This document shows, one piece after another, positions 34,671 to 43,954 of a DNA stretch of 64,000 bases (within the stretch, counting starts at the first letter, position 1; each line of letters opens with the position of its first letter). The stretch comes from Clostridiaceae bacterium (lineage in GTDB: Bacteria; Bacillota; Clostridia; DSM-8532). Location: the NCBI GenBank assembly GCA_012521105.1, contig JAAYNA010000039.1, forward strand, positions 37,793-101,792, written 5' to 3'. The notes beneath the pieces were generated by a model, which had not been told where the DNA came from, did not search any database, and worked only from the letters and a program-made list of their open reading frames with translations. A program made the translations under genes and the position numbers.

Positions 34671-36428
34671 ATGAGAAGGAAATTTTTTCTGAAAAATCTT
34701 GTTGTCTTTATGATCCCCCTTCTTATACCACTTATTACTCTGGGCACCTTCTCCATTACACTTACTCAAACAATGATTCGGGAAGATATTGATGCTAATA
34801 ACATTAAGATTTTAAACCAAACAAAGGAAACAATAGAACTTATTTTTAACGAGTTGGATTCACTAAGTATAAATTTTGACCTGAACCCTTCGGTTATCAT
34901 AAAGGTAAAGAATCAACTGGAAGGCCGTCTTAAAGACTATGAAGTAATTAAAAATCTGGATGATATTATGAACCTGATAAATCCGCCCGTCAACTCCAAA
35001 CCCTATATACAATCTCTTTATATCTATTATAAAAATAAAAATAAGAGTTTTTATGTATCAAATCTTGGAATTGAAAATTTACACAGTTTTATTGATAAAA
35101 CATGGTACGACAGCTTTATTGAAAGTGAGGCAGATGCATGGATTGAAGCAAGGGAGATAAGACTTTTTTCATTTGAAAAAGATACTGTAAGTCTTATTTC
35201 ACTGTATGATAAATTATATTCACCCGGTTCCAGAAAAGCTGACGGGGTAATAGTTATGAATGTTAAAAAAGACTATATTGAAGATATATTAAACGAAGCC
35301 ATTTCTTACCCTGATCATACCTTCCTGATAATTGACAACGACAACAACATAATAGCAGGTACCAGGAACAAATCGGTAATTGAGGAATTAGATATAGAAA
35401 AGATAAACTCAAATCCACTTGATTATTTTGAATATAAATCGGGCAGCAAAACCTTTGTGGTCTCAATTATAGAATCCGGGAGATATCCACTGAAATATGT
35501 TTCGGTTATTCCTAAAAAATTTCTGTACAAGGTACCTACACAACTGTTATTTTTAACCGGATTTCTTGTTATGATCTCCTTTTTGCTCGGTCTTGCAATA
35601 ACCTACTATAATACAAAGAGAAATTATACCAGGTTAAATAATATTATATCAGCCTTCGAATCTGCTGAAAAAGGAGAGCCTCTGCCGGCACTGCCATCAT
35701 ATATAAAGGACGAATATGGTTACATATTACAGAATGTGGTCAAAACATTTATTGAACAGAGCTACCTTAAAGTTCAATTATCAGAAAAGAAATATCAGTT
35801 AAAGGCAGCTGAAATGATGGCGTTACAGGCTCAAATGAATCCTCATTTTCTGTTTAATACCTTGAAAACTCTTTTCTGGAAATCCCTCGCTTTGACGGAA
35901 GGCCAAAATGAGGTAAGTAAAATGATAGAGCATTTGTCTGAGCTCCTTCATTATTCACTTAGTGGCTCCGAAGATTTGGTATCATTATCTGATGAGATAA
36001 AAAATACGCAAAGCTATATAGAAATACAAAAAATCCGGTATAAGGATAAATTCGGTGTAATTTGGCAGTATGACGAAAATATAACCAGTTACAAAGTAAT
36101 CAAGCTTCTTTTCCAACCTTTCATCGAAAACAGCATTTATCACGGCATAAAGGAAAAGGTTAGTTTCTGCTTTATAAAAATTAAGATACGGCTGGATAAA
36201 GAAATTATCAAAATTGCAATAATTGACAATGGACTTGGTATAGAGCCTTCAGCACTAAAAAGTATTAGAGAAAGGCTGAAAGAAAAAGGAGATTACTCAG
36301 AGCATATAGGATTGTTTAATACAAATAGGAGGCTTAAGCTTATGTACGGTAATGAATACGGTATCAAAATAAGAAGCAAATATGGTCTTGGAACAGTGGT
36401 CTATGTAGATATCCCTGCCAGGACCTGA
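34671..36428 (+). CDS. YesM-family sensor histidine kinase
   Basis: 585 residues: helix near 8-32, extracellular dCache-like domain (33-285), helix near 290-312, a HAMP region, phospho-acceptor QAQMNPHFLFNTLK near 388, N-box ENSIYHG, G1 IIDNGLGIE and IGLFNTNRRLKLMYG. Start ATG 34671 follows AGGATGTGG. This is the normal single-sensor size, in contrast to the 918-residue paralogue. It likely senses the sugar brought by the divergently encoded transporter. Confidence 0.9.
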   Translation: MRRKFFLKNLVVFMIPLLIPLITLGTFSITLTQTMIREDIDANNIKILNQTKETIELIFNELDSLSINFDLNPSVIIKVKNQLEGRLKDYEVIKNLDDIMNLINPPVNSKPYIQSLYIYYKNKNKSFYVSNLGIENLHSFIDKTWYDSFIESEADAWIEAREIRLFSFEKDTVSLISLYDKLYSPGSRKADGVIVMNVKKDYIEDILNEAISYPDHTFLIIDNDNNIIAGTRNKSVIEELDIEKINSNPLDYFEYKSGSKTFVVSIIESGRYPLKYVSVIPKKFLYKVPTQLLFLTGFLVMISFLLGLAITYYNTKRNYTRLNNIISAFESAEKGEPLPALPSYIKDEYGYILQNVVKTFIEQSYLKVQLSEKKYQLKAAEMMALQAQMNPHFLFNTLKTLFWKSLALTEGQNEVSKMIEHLSELLHYSLSGSEDLVSLSDEIKNTQSYIEIQKIRYKDKFGVIWQYDENITSYKVIKLLFQPFIENSIYHGIKEKVSFCFIKIKIRLDKEIIKIAIIDNGLGIEPSALKSIRERLKEKGDYSEHIGLFNTNRRLKLMYGNEYGIKIRSKYGLGTVVYVDIPART

Positions 36429-36583
36429 CCCCCTTAAACAAACTGGCACTTTTATACTGTTTATGTATTAAGAATGGAATATGTTCTTTTTAATACCAAC
36501 TATTACAGGTTGAAACAGTCGTAATATTATGTTAACCTATCTATTGTAATTGTGAAACGATTGAAGCAGAAAGGAGTGAACCG

Positions 36584-36838
36584 ATGCAACAGCATATACG
36601 ATTGATCCGTAAAAAGTTGAATAGCTTAAATAAGCTCTCGAAAAGGGTAATGAAAATAGGCTTATGGTGCCTTCTTGCATTAACCTCTGCCTCTGCCGTA
36701 CTGGCTGTCGTTAATATGCTGGCACCGGTAGAATTCTCCAATTTGCCTCTATTGATTCAATCGCTCTTCACATATGGATTTTATGTATGGGCAGAGCTGA
36801 CGGTAGGTGCATTAATATTGGATTTTGTTTTCCAATAA
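36584..36838 (+). CDS. Small membrane protein, unknown function
   Basis: 84 residues after AAAGGAG. It has a basic N-terminal helix (RLIRKKLNSLNKLSKRVMK) and two membrane helices near residues 27-47 and 58-80. I recognise no family. It is flanked by terminators and has no operon partner. Confidence 0.6.
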   Translation: MQQHIRLIRKKLNSLNKLSKRVMKIGLWCLLALTSASAVLAVVNMLAPVEFSNLPLLIQSLFTYGFYVWAELTVGALILDFVFQ

Positions 36839-36976
36839 TATTTAAGTCATATCTTCAAAAAACCCGGATTATCCGGGAATATGCAGCTAAAAGCGGCAAT
36901 GCATAATTTCCTCCTATGCCATTATTATTCTCCAAGAAGACTTTTTTGTTATTTTTAACAAACATGTCTTTCAGTT

Positions 36977-37006
36977 TAACCTGGCTATCTTTGCCAGGTT
37001 ATTTTT
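36977..37006 (+). terminator. Intrinsic terminator
   Basis: 9-bp stem TAACCTGGC/GCCAGGTTA, 7-base loop and T5 tail. It is the likely end of plus-strand transcription from the small membrane protein or the kinase. Confidence 0.7.
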
Positions 37007-37050
37007 ATTAAGGCAGATATACTTATGCCTTATTTTTAAAAAGATAAAAA

Positions 37051-37080
37051 AAATAAGTTTGCATGTACGCAAACTTATTT
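37051..37080 (-). terminator. Intrinsic terminator after secF
   Basis: Perfect 12-bp stem AAATAAGTTTGC/GCAAACTTATTT with 6-base loop; on the minus strand it is followed by T8. It ends the secDF operon. Confidence 0.85.
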
Positions 37081-37110
37081 TAGAACATTTATCAGTTAAC
37101 CTAACCAGAC

Positions 37111-38055
37111 TCAAGCATCTTTCAGTTTTTTCACCATGGCTCTTTTTCTCCATTTTAGCCACAACGGGCTTGCAATAAATAAACTTGAATATAAACCTGC
37201 TATTAAACCCACTATAAGCGGCAGGCTGAACTCCTGTAGAGAGCTTATGTTGTTTAGCGAAGCAAAGATATATAATGTAACAACAGTAATTAAGGTTGTT
37301 ACCGTTGTATTTATTGTACGTGTAAATGATTGGTTAATGCTGGTATTAACAATCTCTTCAAGAGTACTCTTTTTCATTAGCCTGGCATTTTCGCGTACAC
37401 GGTCGTATATAACAATAGTATCATTCAGCGAATATCCTATGATTGTAAGGGCTGCAGTAATAAACACTTCCCCAAGAGGAAACTGAAAAACAGGGTATAG
37501 TGCAAAAGTTATCACTACATCATGCAGTAAAGCTATTATTGCCGTGATAGCAGCAGCAAAACCGTGTATGGCGCTAAACCTCCATGTTACATACAGAATA
37601 ATCAGAACAGAAGCAATAACGACAGCCTTCAGACCATTTAACAGTGTTTCGCGCCCTATGCTTGGCTCAACACTTGTCATTTCCTGATTACCGCCCTCTT
37701 TTACATCAAAGTTCTCTGTAATTATATCTACTACCAAATCTCTTTCTTCGGCGGTTAATGTCTCTTCGCTTGCAATATCAAGCCTCAGCATATAAATTAT
37801 TTCATCCTCAGCGCCGGGATTGTTAGTTTTTTGAGTCTGTGCCGTTACGGATTTTCCAAGTGCTTCTTCAACCAAGGCTTCTGCCTGGTTTGAATCTGCT
37901 TCGCTGTTTGTCTCTATCATTATTCTTGTTCCACCGCTGAATTGGATATCCAACTGAATTCCGTTAACAAAGTAAAATACTATACCAATAACGATGACAA
38001 CAAGGGATATGAGTAAATATTTATTTTGGTGCTCTATTACATTTATTTGCTTCAT
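37111..38055 (-). CDS. secF: Protein translocase subunit SecF
   Basis: 314 residues with one N-terminal helix, a periplasmic-type P1 domain and a C-terminal RND five-helix bundle. The motif IQFSGGTRIMIE after helix 1 and the ENARLMKKSTLEEI segment are typical. CCGGAGG precedes the ATG. It partners with SecD encoded 16 bases upstream to use proton motive force in protein export. Confidence 0.93.
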   Translation of the reverse strand: MKQINVIEHQNKYLLISLVVIVIGIVFYFVNGIQLDIQFSGGTRIMIETNSEADSNQAEALVEEALGKSVTAQTQKTNNPGAEDEIIYMLRLDIASEETLTAEERDLVVDIITENFDVKEGGNQEMTSVEPSIGRETLLNGLKAVVIASVLIILYVTWRFSAIHGFAAAITAIIALLHDVVITFALYPVFQFPLGEVFITAALTIIGYSLNDTIVIYDRVRENARLMKKSTLEEIVNTSINQSFTRTINTTVTTLITVVTLYIFASLNNISSLQEFSLPLIVGLIAGLYSSLFIASPLWLKWRKRAMVKKLKDA

Positions 38056-38070
38056 TTTATTTACCTCCGG

Positions 38071-39351
38071 TTATTTTACTCCATACAGCCATTTGTTCTT
38101 AAAAATACTAAGGCCTGTAACTCCCTGAAGCATTAATCTTGTTGCAGTTACTGCTGTTACAAAGCTAATGGCCACGCCAATACCGAGTGTCATCGCAAAT
38201 CCCTTTATAGGACCTGAACCCAATGCATATAGGACAACGGCGGTTATTAAAGTGGTAACGTTTGAGTCGACAACTGCTGTAAATGCACGGTGGAAACCCT
38301 GATCAACCGCCGCCCGAAGTGTTTTCCCTGCCCTTAATTCTTCTTTTATTCTTTCATAAATAACGCAATTGGCATCCACACCCATTCCAACTGCAAGAAT
38401 AATACCGCCTATTCCGGGCAGAGTAATGGATATCTGTGTCCACGCAACCGATAATAATGTTAAAACAACAAGGGCAAACAGGCCAATATTTGCAATTAAG
38501 CCAGGAAGTCTATATACCAGAAGCATAAAGAGACAGACAAGGAAAAAACCTACAATTCCTGCTTTTACTGCAACATTCATCGCACCTTCCCCAAGCTGTG
38601 GGCTAATTGAATCCACCTTTGTAGCAACAAGCCTGAAAGGTAATGCACCCGAACGTATTGTTGCAGCAAGCTCTGCAGCTTCTTCTGCATTGGCTTGTCC
38701 GGTTATTATAGCACTTCCACCCTCTATCTTCGTATTCACAATGGGAGCTGAAATAAACTGGTCATCCATAAATATTGCAATTGGCTTTCCAATAAGACGC
38801 CCTGTTGCTTCTGCAAAAGACGCTACTCCCGATTGGTCGAGTTCAAGAACCACAACCCATCCACCTTGTTCCTGATACGGGGCAGGCATCGCATCCTTTA
38901 CCTGAGTCCCCTGAAGAACAATTTTTCCGGTGGGTAAATACCTTCCAAATTCATCTACTTTATTTTCATCCACTTCCTGAAATGTTAACAGAGCTGTTTT
39001 ACCAAGTTCATCCAGCTGCTCCTGAGGATTGAAATTAGTTTCACCGGCAGCCCATGGTATTTCAATAATAATACGATCATTTACGCTATCTATATTTATG
39101 CTGCGGTCAAATAGATTCTTTGCATCCAATCTCTTTCCAAGAATTGTTTTAGCAGATTCCAGACCTTTATCAATTTCCTCGGCTGAAAGTGAGGATTTAT
39201 CAATATCTGGCTCCAATATGGCATAAACACCGCCACGGATATCTATTCCTGTTCGAATGCTGTCGTTTTTCACTTCATTGTATGCTAAAAATGCACATAC
39301 AGCAATCACAAGAATAACTATTACGAGCTTAAGTACGCTGTAGTTTCTCAT
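38071..39351 (-). CDS. secD: Protein translocase subunit SecD
   Basis: 426 residues. N-terminal helix, GIDIRGGVYAILEPD motif, P1 domain and a five-helix RND bundle with YERIKEELRAGKTLRAAVDQ. The start ATG 39351 follows AAGGAGGAG; the frame could extend 8 codons upstream without signal. It forms an operon with secF. Confidence 0.93.
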   Translation of the reverse strand: MRNYSVLKLVIVILVIAVCAFLAYNEVKNDSIRTGIDIRGGVYAILEPDIDKSSLSAEEIDKGLESAKTILGKRLDAKNLFDRSINIDSVNDRIIIEIPWAAGETNFNPQEQLDELGKTALLTFQEVDENKVDEFGRYLPTGKIVLQGTQVKDAMPAPYQEQGGWVVVLELDQSGVASFAEATGRLIGKPIAIFMDDQFISAPIVNTKIEGGSAIITGQANAEEAAELAATIRSGALPFRLVATKVDSISPQLGEGAMNVAVKAGIVGFFLVCLFMLLVYRLPGLIANIGLFALVVLTLLSVAWTQISITLPGIGGIILAVGMGVDANCVIYERIKEELRAGKTLRAAVDQGFHRAFTAVVDSNVTTLITAVVLYALGSGPIKGFAMTLGIGVAISFVTAVTATRLMLQGVTGLSIFKNKWLYGVK

Positions 39352-39485
39352 GACATACTCCTCCTTCTTTGTCATCCGCTCATGTTATTATAAAACTATC
39401 TAAATCTTTGGTCAACAAAAGATTTGAAACCCAAAGTTACTAAACCAAAGGGTGGTATACTGAAATAAAAAATATAGTTACAGTA

Positions 39486-40145
39486 TTATAGTAGCTGAGT
39501 CCTGTTGATCACCAGTTCAAATTTCAATCCTAAAAATTCCGCAGCTCTGCGGTTCATCTTCATTCTGTCCAGAAAAATTTCAAAGTAGTCCATAACAGGG
39601 CAAATGACCGTGTCTATTTCAAGTTCCAGTATTGTTTTTCTGTTTTCAGGATCTACCAACAGTTCTGACTTAACAACGGCATAGTTTACTCGGTCGTGTA
39701 TGTCAAAGGTGGCTATGTCGGTATTTGTAACCCTGCTTCTGTGCACATCTGATTTGTCTGCAAGTATTAAAGCAGCAGAGACATTGCTGACTGCCGTGCC
39801 GGAGCCCTCATCATGATTTCCTATGGCCTGCATAATTATGCCGGCTTCATGATAACTCATTCCCATCTCGATTAATATTCTATAGGCCATATATGCACCG
39901 ATAATTGCATGATCGGTGCGATTAACCGCATTGCCAATATCATGGAGATAGCCTGCAATACGAGCCAACTCTACATCTCTGTCATTATGTTTCAGTTTTT
40001 GCAAAATCAATCCTGCTGTATTTGCAGTTCTGCCCACATGGCGGAAGGAGTGTTCTGTGAAACCGCGTATTTCTAATTGCTGCTGTGCCAGCCTTAAAAG
40101 TGTGTTAACCTCCTCGTTTTTTTTCACGTCTTCCAATGTAACCAA
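39486..40145 (-). CDS. HD-domain phosphohydrolase
   Basis: About 219 residues. HD signature H...HD: FRHVGRTAN near residue 35, YLHDIGN near 66 and GNHDEGS near 112, then DVHRS. The N-terminus is a charged helix. Such proteins hydrolyse nucleotides or related phosphates; the target is unknown. The start is TTG 40145 with AAGGAG 8 bases upstream (a GTG at 40154 abuts the site). It sits alone between secD and the SCIFF maturase. Confidence 0.8.
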   Translation of the reverse strand: MVTLEDVKKNEEVNTLLRLAQQQLEIRGFTEHSFRHVGRTANTAGLILQKLKHNDRDVELARIAGYLHDIGNAVNRTDHAIIGAYMAYRILIEMGMSYHEAGIIMQAIGNHDEGSGTAVSNVSAALILADKSDVHRSRVTNTDIATFDIHDRVNYAVVKSELLVDPENRKTILELEIDTVICPVMDYFEIFLDRMKMNRRAAEFLGLKFELVINRTQLL

Positions 40146-40216
40146 ATAAACCACTCCTTAACGAAATTTAACTTATATAAATACAGAAGAATTTCCTAAG
40201 CAATTTCTTCACATTG

Positions 40217-41575
40217 TCAGCCTAACAGTTCCTGAGCCTTCAACCACAAAGCACATTCAACTCTTTTTTTCTCAAGTTCGCAACCTATTTCGTAATTACC
40301 AGACAAATCCTTCTGAAAATGCCATGCATTTGCAGCACATCCACCGCTGCAATAAAATTTAGCCCAGCAATCCCTGCAGCTTTTCTTTGTATATACGTTT
40401 AATCCCCTGAAGCTTTCCACAACATCCTGTTTATCAATACCGGTAAATACATTTCCCAACTTAAACTCTTCTATGCCTGCAAACTGATGACAGGGATAAA
40501 GGTCGCCCTGGGGTGTAACTGCAAGGTATTCTGTTCCTGAACCACAGCCTCTGAGCCTTTTAGCTACACATGGGCCTCCTTCAAGGTCCAGCATGAAATG
40601 GAAGAAGTTCACCCTCTTTCCCTGTTTCCTTAGTTTTAATAATTTTAATGCAAGCTTCTCATACTCTGAACATATTATTTCCAGGTGTTCCCTTTTAATT
40701 TCAATTCCCGAGCCATCAGGAAGCACCACAGGCTCGATCGACAGCTGTTCAAACCCTAGTTCTGCCATATGCAGAACATCTTCGGAAAAGTCCAAATTAT
40801 TTCCGGTAAATGTTCCGCGGATATAATAATCTTTGTCTTTGCGTATTGATACCATCTTTTGAAATTTGGGTACTATTGCCTCATAACATCCGCTGCCATC
40901 GCGCCTGATTCGCATAGCATCATTTATTTCCCTGCGCCCGTCCAGGCTTAAAACAATATTATCCATTGTATTGTTTATATATTCCATTGTTTCGTCATCA
41001 AGCAAAAGGCCGTTTGTAGTAATTGTAAAGCGGAAACGCTTATTATGGCTCTTTTCCTTTTCCCTTGCATACAAGACCGTGTCCTTTATAACCTTAAGGT
41101 TTAACAGCGGTTCACCGCCGAAAAAGTCTATTTCAATATTTCTTCTGTTACCTGAACTTTCAATAACAAAGTCTATGGCTTTTTTAGCCACTTCAAAAGG
41201 CATTTTGGATTTTTCACTGTGATAGTTTCCCTCACCTGCAAAGCAATATTTACATCTTAAATTACAGTCATGAGCCATATGAAGGCACAATGCCTTAACA
41301 ACCGCAGGAGTTGTTTCTGCAGAAAATATATCTTCGAAAGGATCTGATGAAAACAAAAGGCCTTCTGATTTTAATGTTTCAAGCTCTGATAATGCTTCGG
41401 TGACAGGAACCTCACCATACTTCTGCCTAATAATGCCTAGTTCCTTTTCTATTGGCCGGCCATTTTCATCAAAACATGACAATACTTCACTTGCTATATC
41501 ATCAAGTATGTGTACAGCCCCACTGTTAACATCCAGGACTATATTTGTATTGTGAACTCTAAACTGATGAATCAT
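40217..41575 (-). CDS. SCIFF (six-Cys-in-45) radical SAM maturase, CteB-like
   Basis: 452 residues. The radical SAM cluster motif CNLRCKYC has Cys at 104, 108 and 111, followed by GEGNYHS. The C-terminal SPASM domain has extra Cys residues around CGSG, YPCHQFAG, and SCRDCWAKFYCSGGCAAN. N-terminal residues 1-90 form the peptide-recognition region. It makes sulfur-to-carbon thioether crosslinks in the SCIFF peptide encoded directly upstream; the C. thermocellum homologue is called CteB. Start ATG 41575 follows AAGGAG at 6 bases. The pair is separated by a short terminator-like hairpin. Confidence 0.93.
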   Translation of the reverse strand: MIHQFRVHNTNIVLDVNSGAVHILDDIASEVLSCFDENGRPIEKELGIIRQKYGEVPVTEALSELETLKSEGLLFSSDPFEDIFSAETTPAVVKALCLHMAHDCNLRCKYCFAGEGNYHSEKSKMPFEVAKKAIDFVIESSGNRRNIEIDFFGGEPLLNLKVIKDTVLYAREKEKSHNKRFRFTITTNGLLLDDETMEYINNTMDNIVLSLDGRREINDAMRIRRDGSGCYEAIVPKFQKMVSIRKDKDYYIRGTFTGNNLDFSEDVLHMAELGFEQLSIEPVVLPDGSGIEIKREHLEIICSEYEKLALKLLKLRKQGKRVNFFHFMLDLEGGPCVAKRLRGCGSGTEYLAVTPQGDLYPCHQFAGIEEFKLGNVFTGIDKQDVVESFRGLNVYTKKSCRDCWAKFYCSGGCAANAWHFQKDLSGNYEIGCELEKKRVECALWLKAQELLG

Positions 41576-41605
41576 AAACTGCTCCTTAAAATTATAATAA
41601 ATGAA

Positions 41606-41626
41606 ATAAAAGGGCTTTACAGCCCT
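41606..41626 (-). terminator. Partial terminator between SCIFF peptide and maturase
   Basis: Stem AGGGCT/AGCCCT with a GTAA loop, followed on the minus strand by TTTTATTT. A weak terminator here would make far more peptide than maturase mRNA. Confidence 0.6.
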
Positions 41627-41645
41627 CATATTGTTGTTTTTAGTA

Positions 41646-41786
41646 TTATTCTCTCTCACATTTTTGATTGGCAACTGTACAGGAGGTTTTACAGGCTGAC
41701 TGACAGGATGTTTGGCATTCACCACAGCCTACCTTTTTTAAATCCTTATTTAATGAATTGCCACTTAGCGTTTTTATATGCTTCAT
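41646..41786 (-). CDS. SCIFF ranthipeptide precursor (CteA-like)
   Basis: 46-residue peptide, start ATG 41786 after AGGAGG. It has leader MKHIKTLSGNSLNKDLKK followed by a core with six Cys in the C-terminal half (GCGECQTSCQSACKTSC, then CERE end). Spacing and sequence match the SCIFF family, nearly universal in Clostridia. The maturase encoded downstream adds thioether bonds. The role of the product in these bacteria is not well understood. Too short for usual ORF cut-offs. Confidence 0.92.
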   Translation of the reverse strand: MKHIKTLSGNSLNKDLKKVGCGECQTSCQSACKTSCTVANQKCERE

Positions 41787-41882
41787 GTTCTAAAATCCTC
41801 CTATCAACAATTTTCTGTACCGGACAATTATACCATATAAAAAATATTAATTGCAAGTTGTTGAAAAAAAACTGAAAATAAG

Positions 41883-42353
41883 CTACATTTTACTTGTTTT
41901 ATTATTTAACAGCACCTCAATGTTTGTATATCGTTTAGCCATTGATTCTGCCTGATCAATTAAGTCGCACAGAAACATCTTGTATAAATCGGTATCATTA
42001 ATTATATATTTCGCATCCAGTATGCGTTCGGTTAATGAGCAGTATCTTTTTAATACCTCAGGTTCTTCCAGTACTTTGGTGTATCTGTCCTTTGCGAGAA
42101 TCAGCTTCAGCAGCGATGGGATTTTTACCAGATAGTTCTCTTCACGGGACTCTATTCCCAATAACATAGCCAGGTCAATATCCAGCTTGTTTATTATTTT
42201 TAGAAGTATTTCAAGATTAGGATTTTTTTTTATGCCGTTTTCAATCTGCGACAAGTACCCTGGCGAAATCTCCAGCTCTTTAGCAAAATCACTTAATGAA
42301 ATATTCTTCTCCTCCCGCTTTGCCCTAATTATTTCACCAACCTTAATTTCCAT
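41883..42353 (-). CDS. XRE-family transcriptional regulator
   Basis: 156 residues. An N-terminal helix-turn-helix (5-62, LSDFAKELEISPGYLSQIEN) is followed by a helical C-terminal domain of unknown role. It is transcribed alone between SCIFF and tyrS; no nearby operator was clear. Confidence 0.82.
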   Translation of the reverse strand: MEIKVGEIIRAKREEKNISLSDFAKELEISPGYLSQIENGIKKNPNLEILLKIINKLDIDLAMLLGIESREENYLVKIPSLLKLILAKDRYTKVLEEPEVLKRYCSLTERILDAKYIINDTDLYKMFLCDLIDQAESMAKRYTNIEVLLNNKTSKM

Positions 42354-42459
42354 ATGATCCCCCCCAATATTAAATACAGATAAAATAAAAATTCAAAAAA
42401 TAGTTTTCTTATACTATTCTTAATTCTCTATATAATTTATAATGCGTCTGATACAACTA

Positions 42460-43692
42460 TTACTTTGATAGAATAACCCTGTGATAAACTTTTTTCCCCT
42501 TGCGTATTAATAAATGATTTTCAGTAAAGTCTTGGGAAGTAATCATTAAATTCTGGTCATCTACCCTCTCACCATTAATGTAAATACCACCCTGTTTTAT
42601 AAGCCTTCTGCCTTCTCCCTTCGATGGAATTAAACCGGCTAGCATCAGTAAGTCTAAAATACCAATGCCATCTCCCAACTCAGACCGGCTTATTTCTGTT
42701 GAAGGTGCATGGTCAAAATCACCACCCTTGGCAAATAAAGCCCTTGCGGCCTGCTGTGCCTTTTGAGCTTCCTCTTCACCATGAACAATCTTGGTTACTT
42801 CATAGGCAAGAATTTCTTTAACCTCATTAATTTTCTCATCTTTATACTGTGACAGTTTTTCAATTTCCTCCATAGGAAGGAAGGTTAACAGCTTAAGGCA
42901 TTTTATAACATCTGCATCGTGTATATTACGCCAATATTGGTAGAACTCGTAGGGTGAAGTTTTTTCTGGGTCAAGCCAAACAGCACCCTTTTCTGTTTTC
43001 CCCATTTTCTTGCCTTCACTGGTTGTTAACAAACAAAATGTCATCCCGTAAACTTCTTCTCCCTTAACACGACGTATCAGGTCAACACCGCCAAGAATAT
43101 TACTCCACTGATCGTCCCCACCCAGTTCAAGGACACAGTTATAATCCTGAAATAGCTTTAAATAATCGTAGCTTTGCATAAGCATATAATTAAATTCTAT
43201 AAATGAAAGGCCTCTTTCAAGCCTGGATTTAAAGCATTCTGCTGTGAGCATTCTGTTAACAGAAAAATGCACCCCTATATCCCGTAAAAACTCTATATAT
43301 TTTAACTCTAAGAGCCAGTCTCCGTTATTAACCATTATTGCTTTGCCATCTGAGAAATCTATTAGTTTGCTCATTTGTTTCTTAAACTGTTCGGCATTAT
43401 GCGTGATTTCTTCATGGGTAAGCATTTTACGCATATCAGTTTTTCCACTTGGATCACCAACCATTGCAGTACCGCCTCCCAACAATACTATAGGCCTGTG
43501 ACCGGCTTTCTGCATATGGGACATAACAATTAACTGTAGAAAATGACCAACATGCAAACTGTCAGCAGTTGGGTCAAATCCTGTGTAAAAAGTAACCTTT
43601 TGGCTACCGAGAATTTCCCTTATTTTTTCTTCGTTTGTGGTCTGAGCAATAAACCCTCGTTCCTTTAAAACATCAAATACATTCCTGCTCAA
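42460..43692 (-). CDS. tyrS: Tyrosyl-tRNA synthetase
   Basis: About 410 residues. Class Ia signature [14 protein letters not shown] as the KMSKS loop and a C-terminal S4 RNA-binding domain ([20 protein letters not shown]). The likely start is TTG 43692 with AAAGGA at 8 bases; the ATG at 43701 touches that site. No T-box leader is visible upstream. The neighbouring plus-strand gene is a penicillin-binding protein. Confidence 0.93.
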   Translation of the reverse strand: MSRNVFDVLKERGFIAQTTNEEKIREILGSQKVTFYTGFDPTADSLHVGHFLQLIVMSHMQKAGHRPIVLLGGGTAMVGDPSGKTDMRKMLTHEEITHNAEQFKKQMSKLIDFSDGKAIMVNNGDWLLELKYIEFLRDIGVHFSVNRMLTAECFKSRLERGLSFIEFNYMLMQSYDYLKLFQDYNCVLELGGDDQWSNILGGVDLIRRVKGEEVYGMTFCLLTTSEGKKMGKTEKGAVWLDPEKTSPYEFYQYWRNIHDADVIKCLKLLTFLPMEEIEKLSQYKDEKINEVKEILAYEVTKIVHGEEEAQKAQQAARALFAKGGDFDHAPSTEISRSELGDGIGILDLLMLAGLIPSKGEGRRLIKQGGIYINGERVDDQNLMITSQDFTENHLLIRKGKKVYHRVILSK

Positions 43693-43954
43693 TTTACCCA
43701 TCCTTTCATAGGCTATATATGTATTTAAACAGTAATATACTGAAAAATATACTTTTAACAATTATAATGAATTATTCCCCAAAGTTCCAGTGTAATCGAA
43801 AAAAAACTTTTGTCTTTATAAATTTATGCTATAATATTATCATCTTTAGATGGGATGCCTTTCGGATTTAAGCTGTTTAATGCTTAATTATTTTTTGCCC
43901 GGATATGTTTTATCACTGTTTCCGAAACTTGCATTCCTCTGGGAGGAAAAAGTT

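Noticed and set aside
36861..36880. CCCGG/CCGGG inverted repeat after the small membrane protein
   Set aside because: Only 5 bp of stem with a loop and no T-run; the stronger terminator at 36977 explains the end of the transcript.
43702..43850. Possible T-box leader before tyrS
   Set aside because: No T-box sequence, specifier loop or antiterminator/terminator structure seen in the short upstream region.
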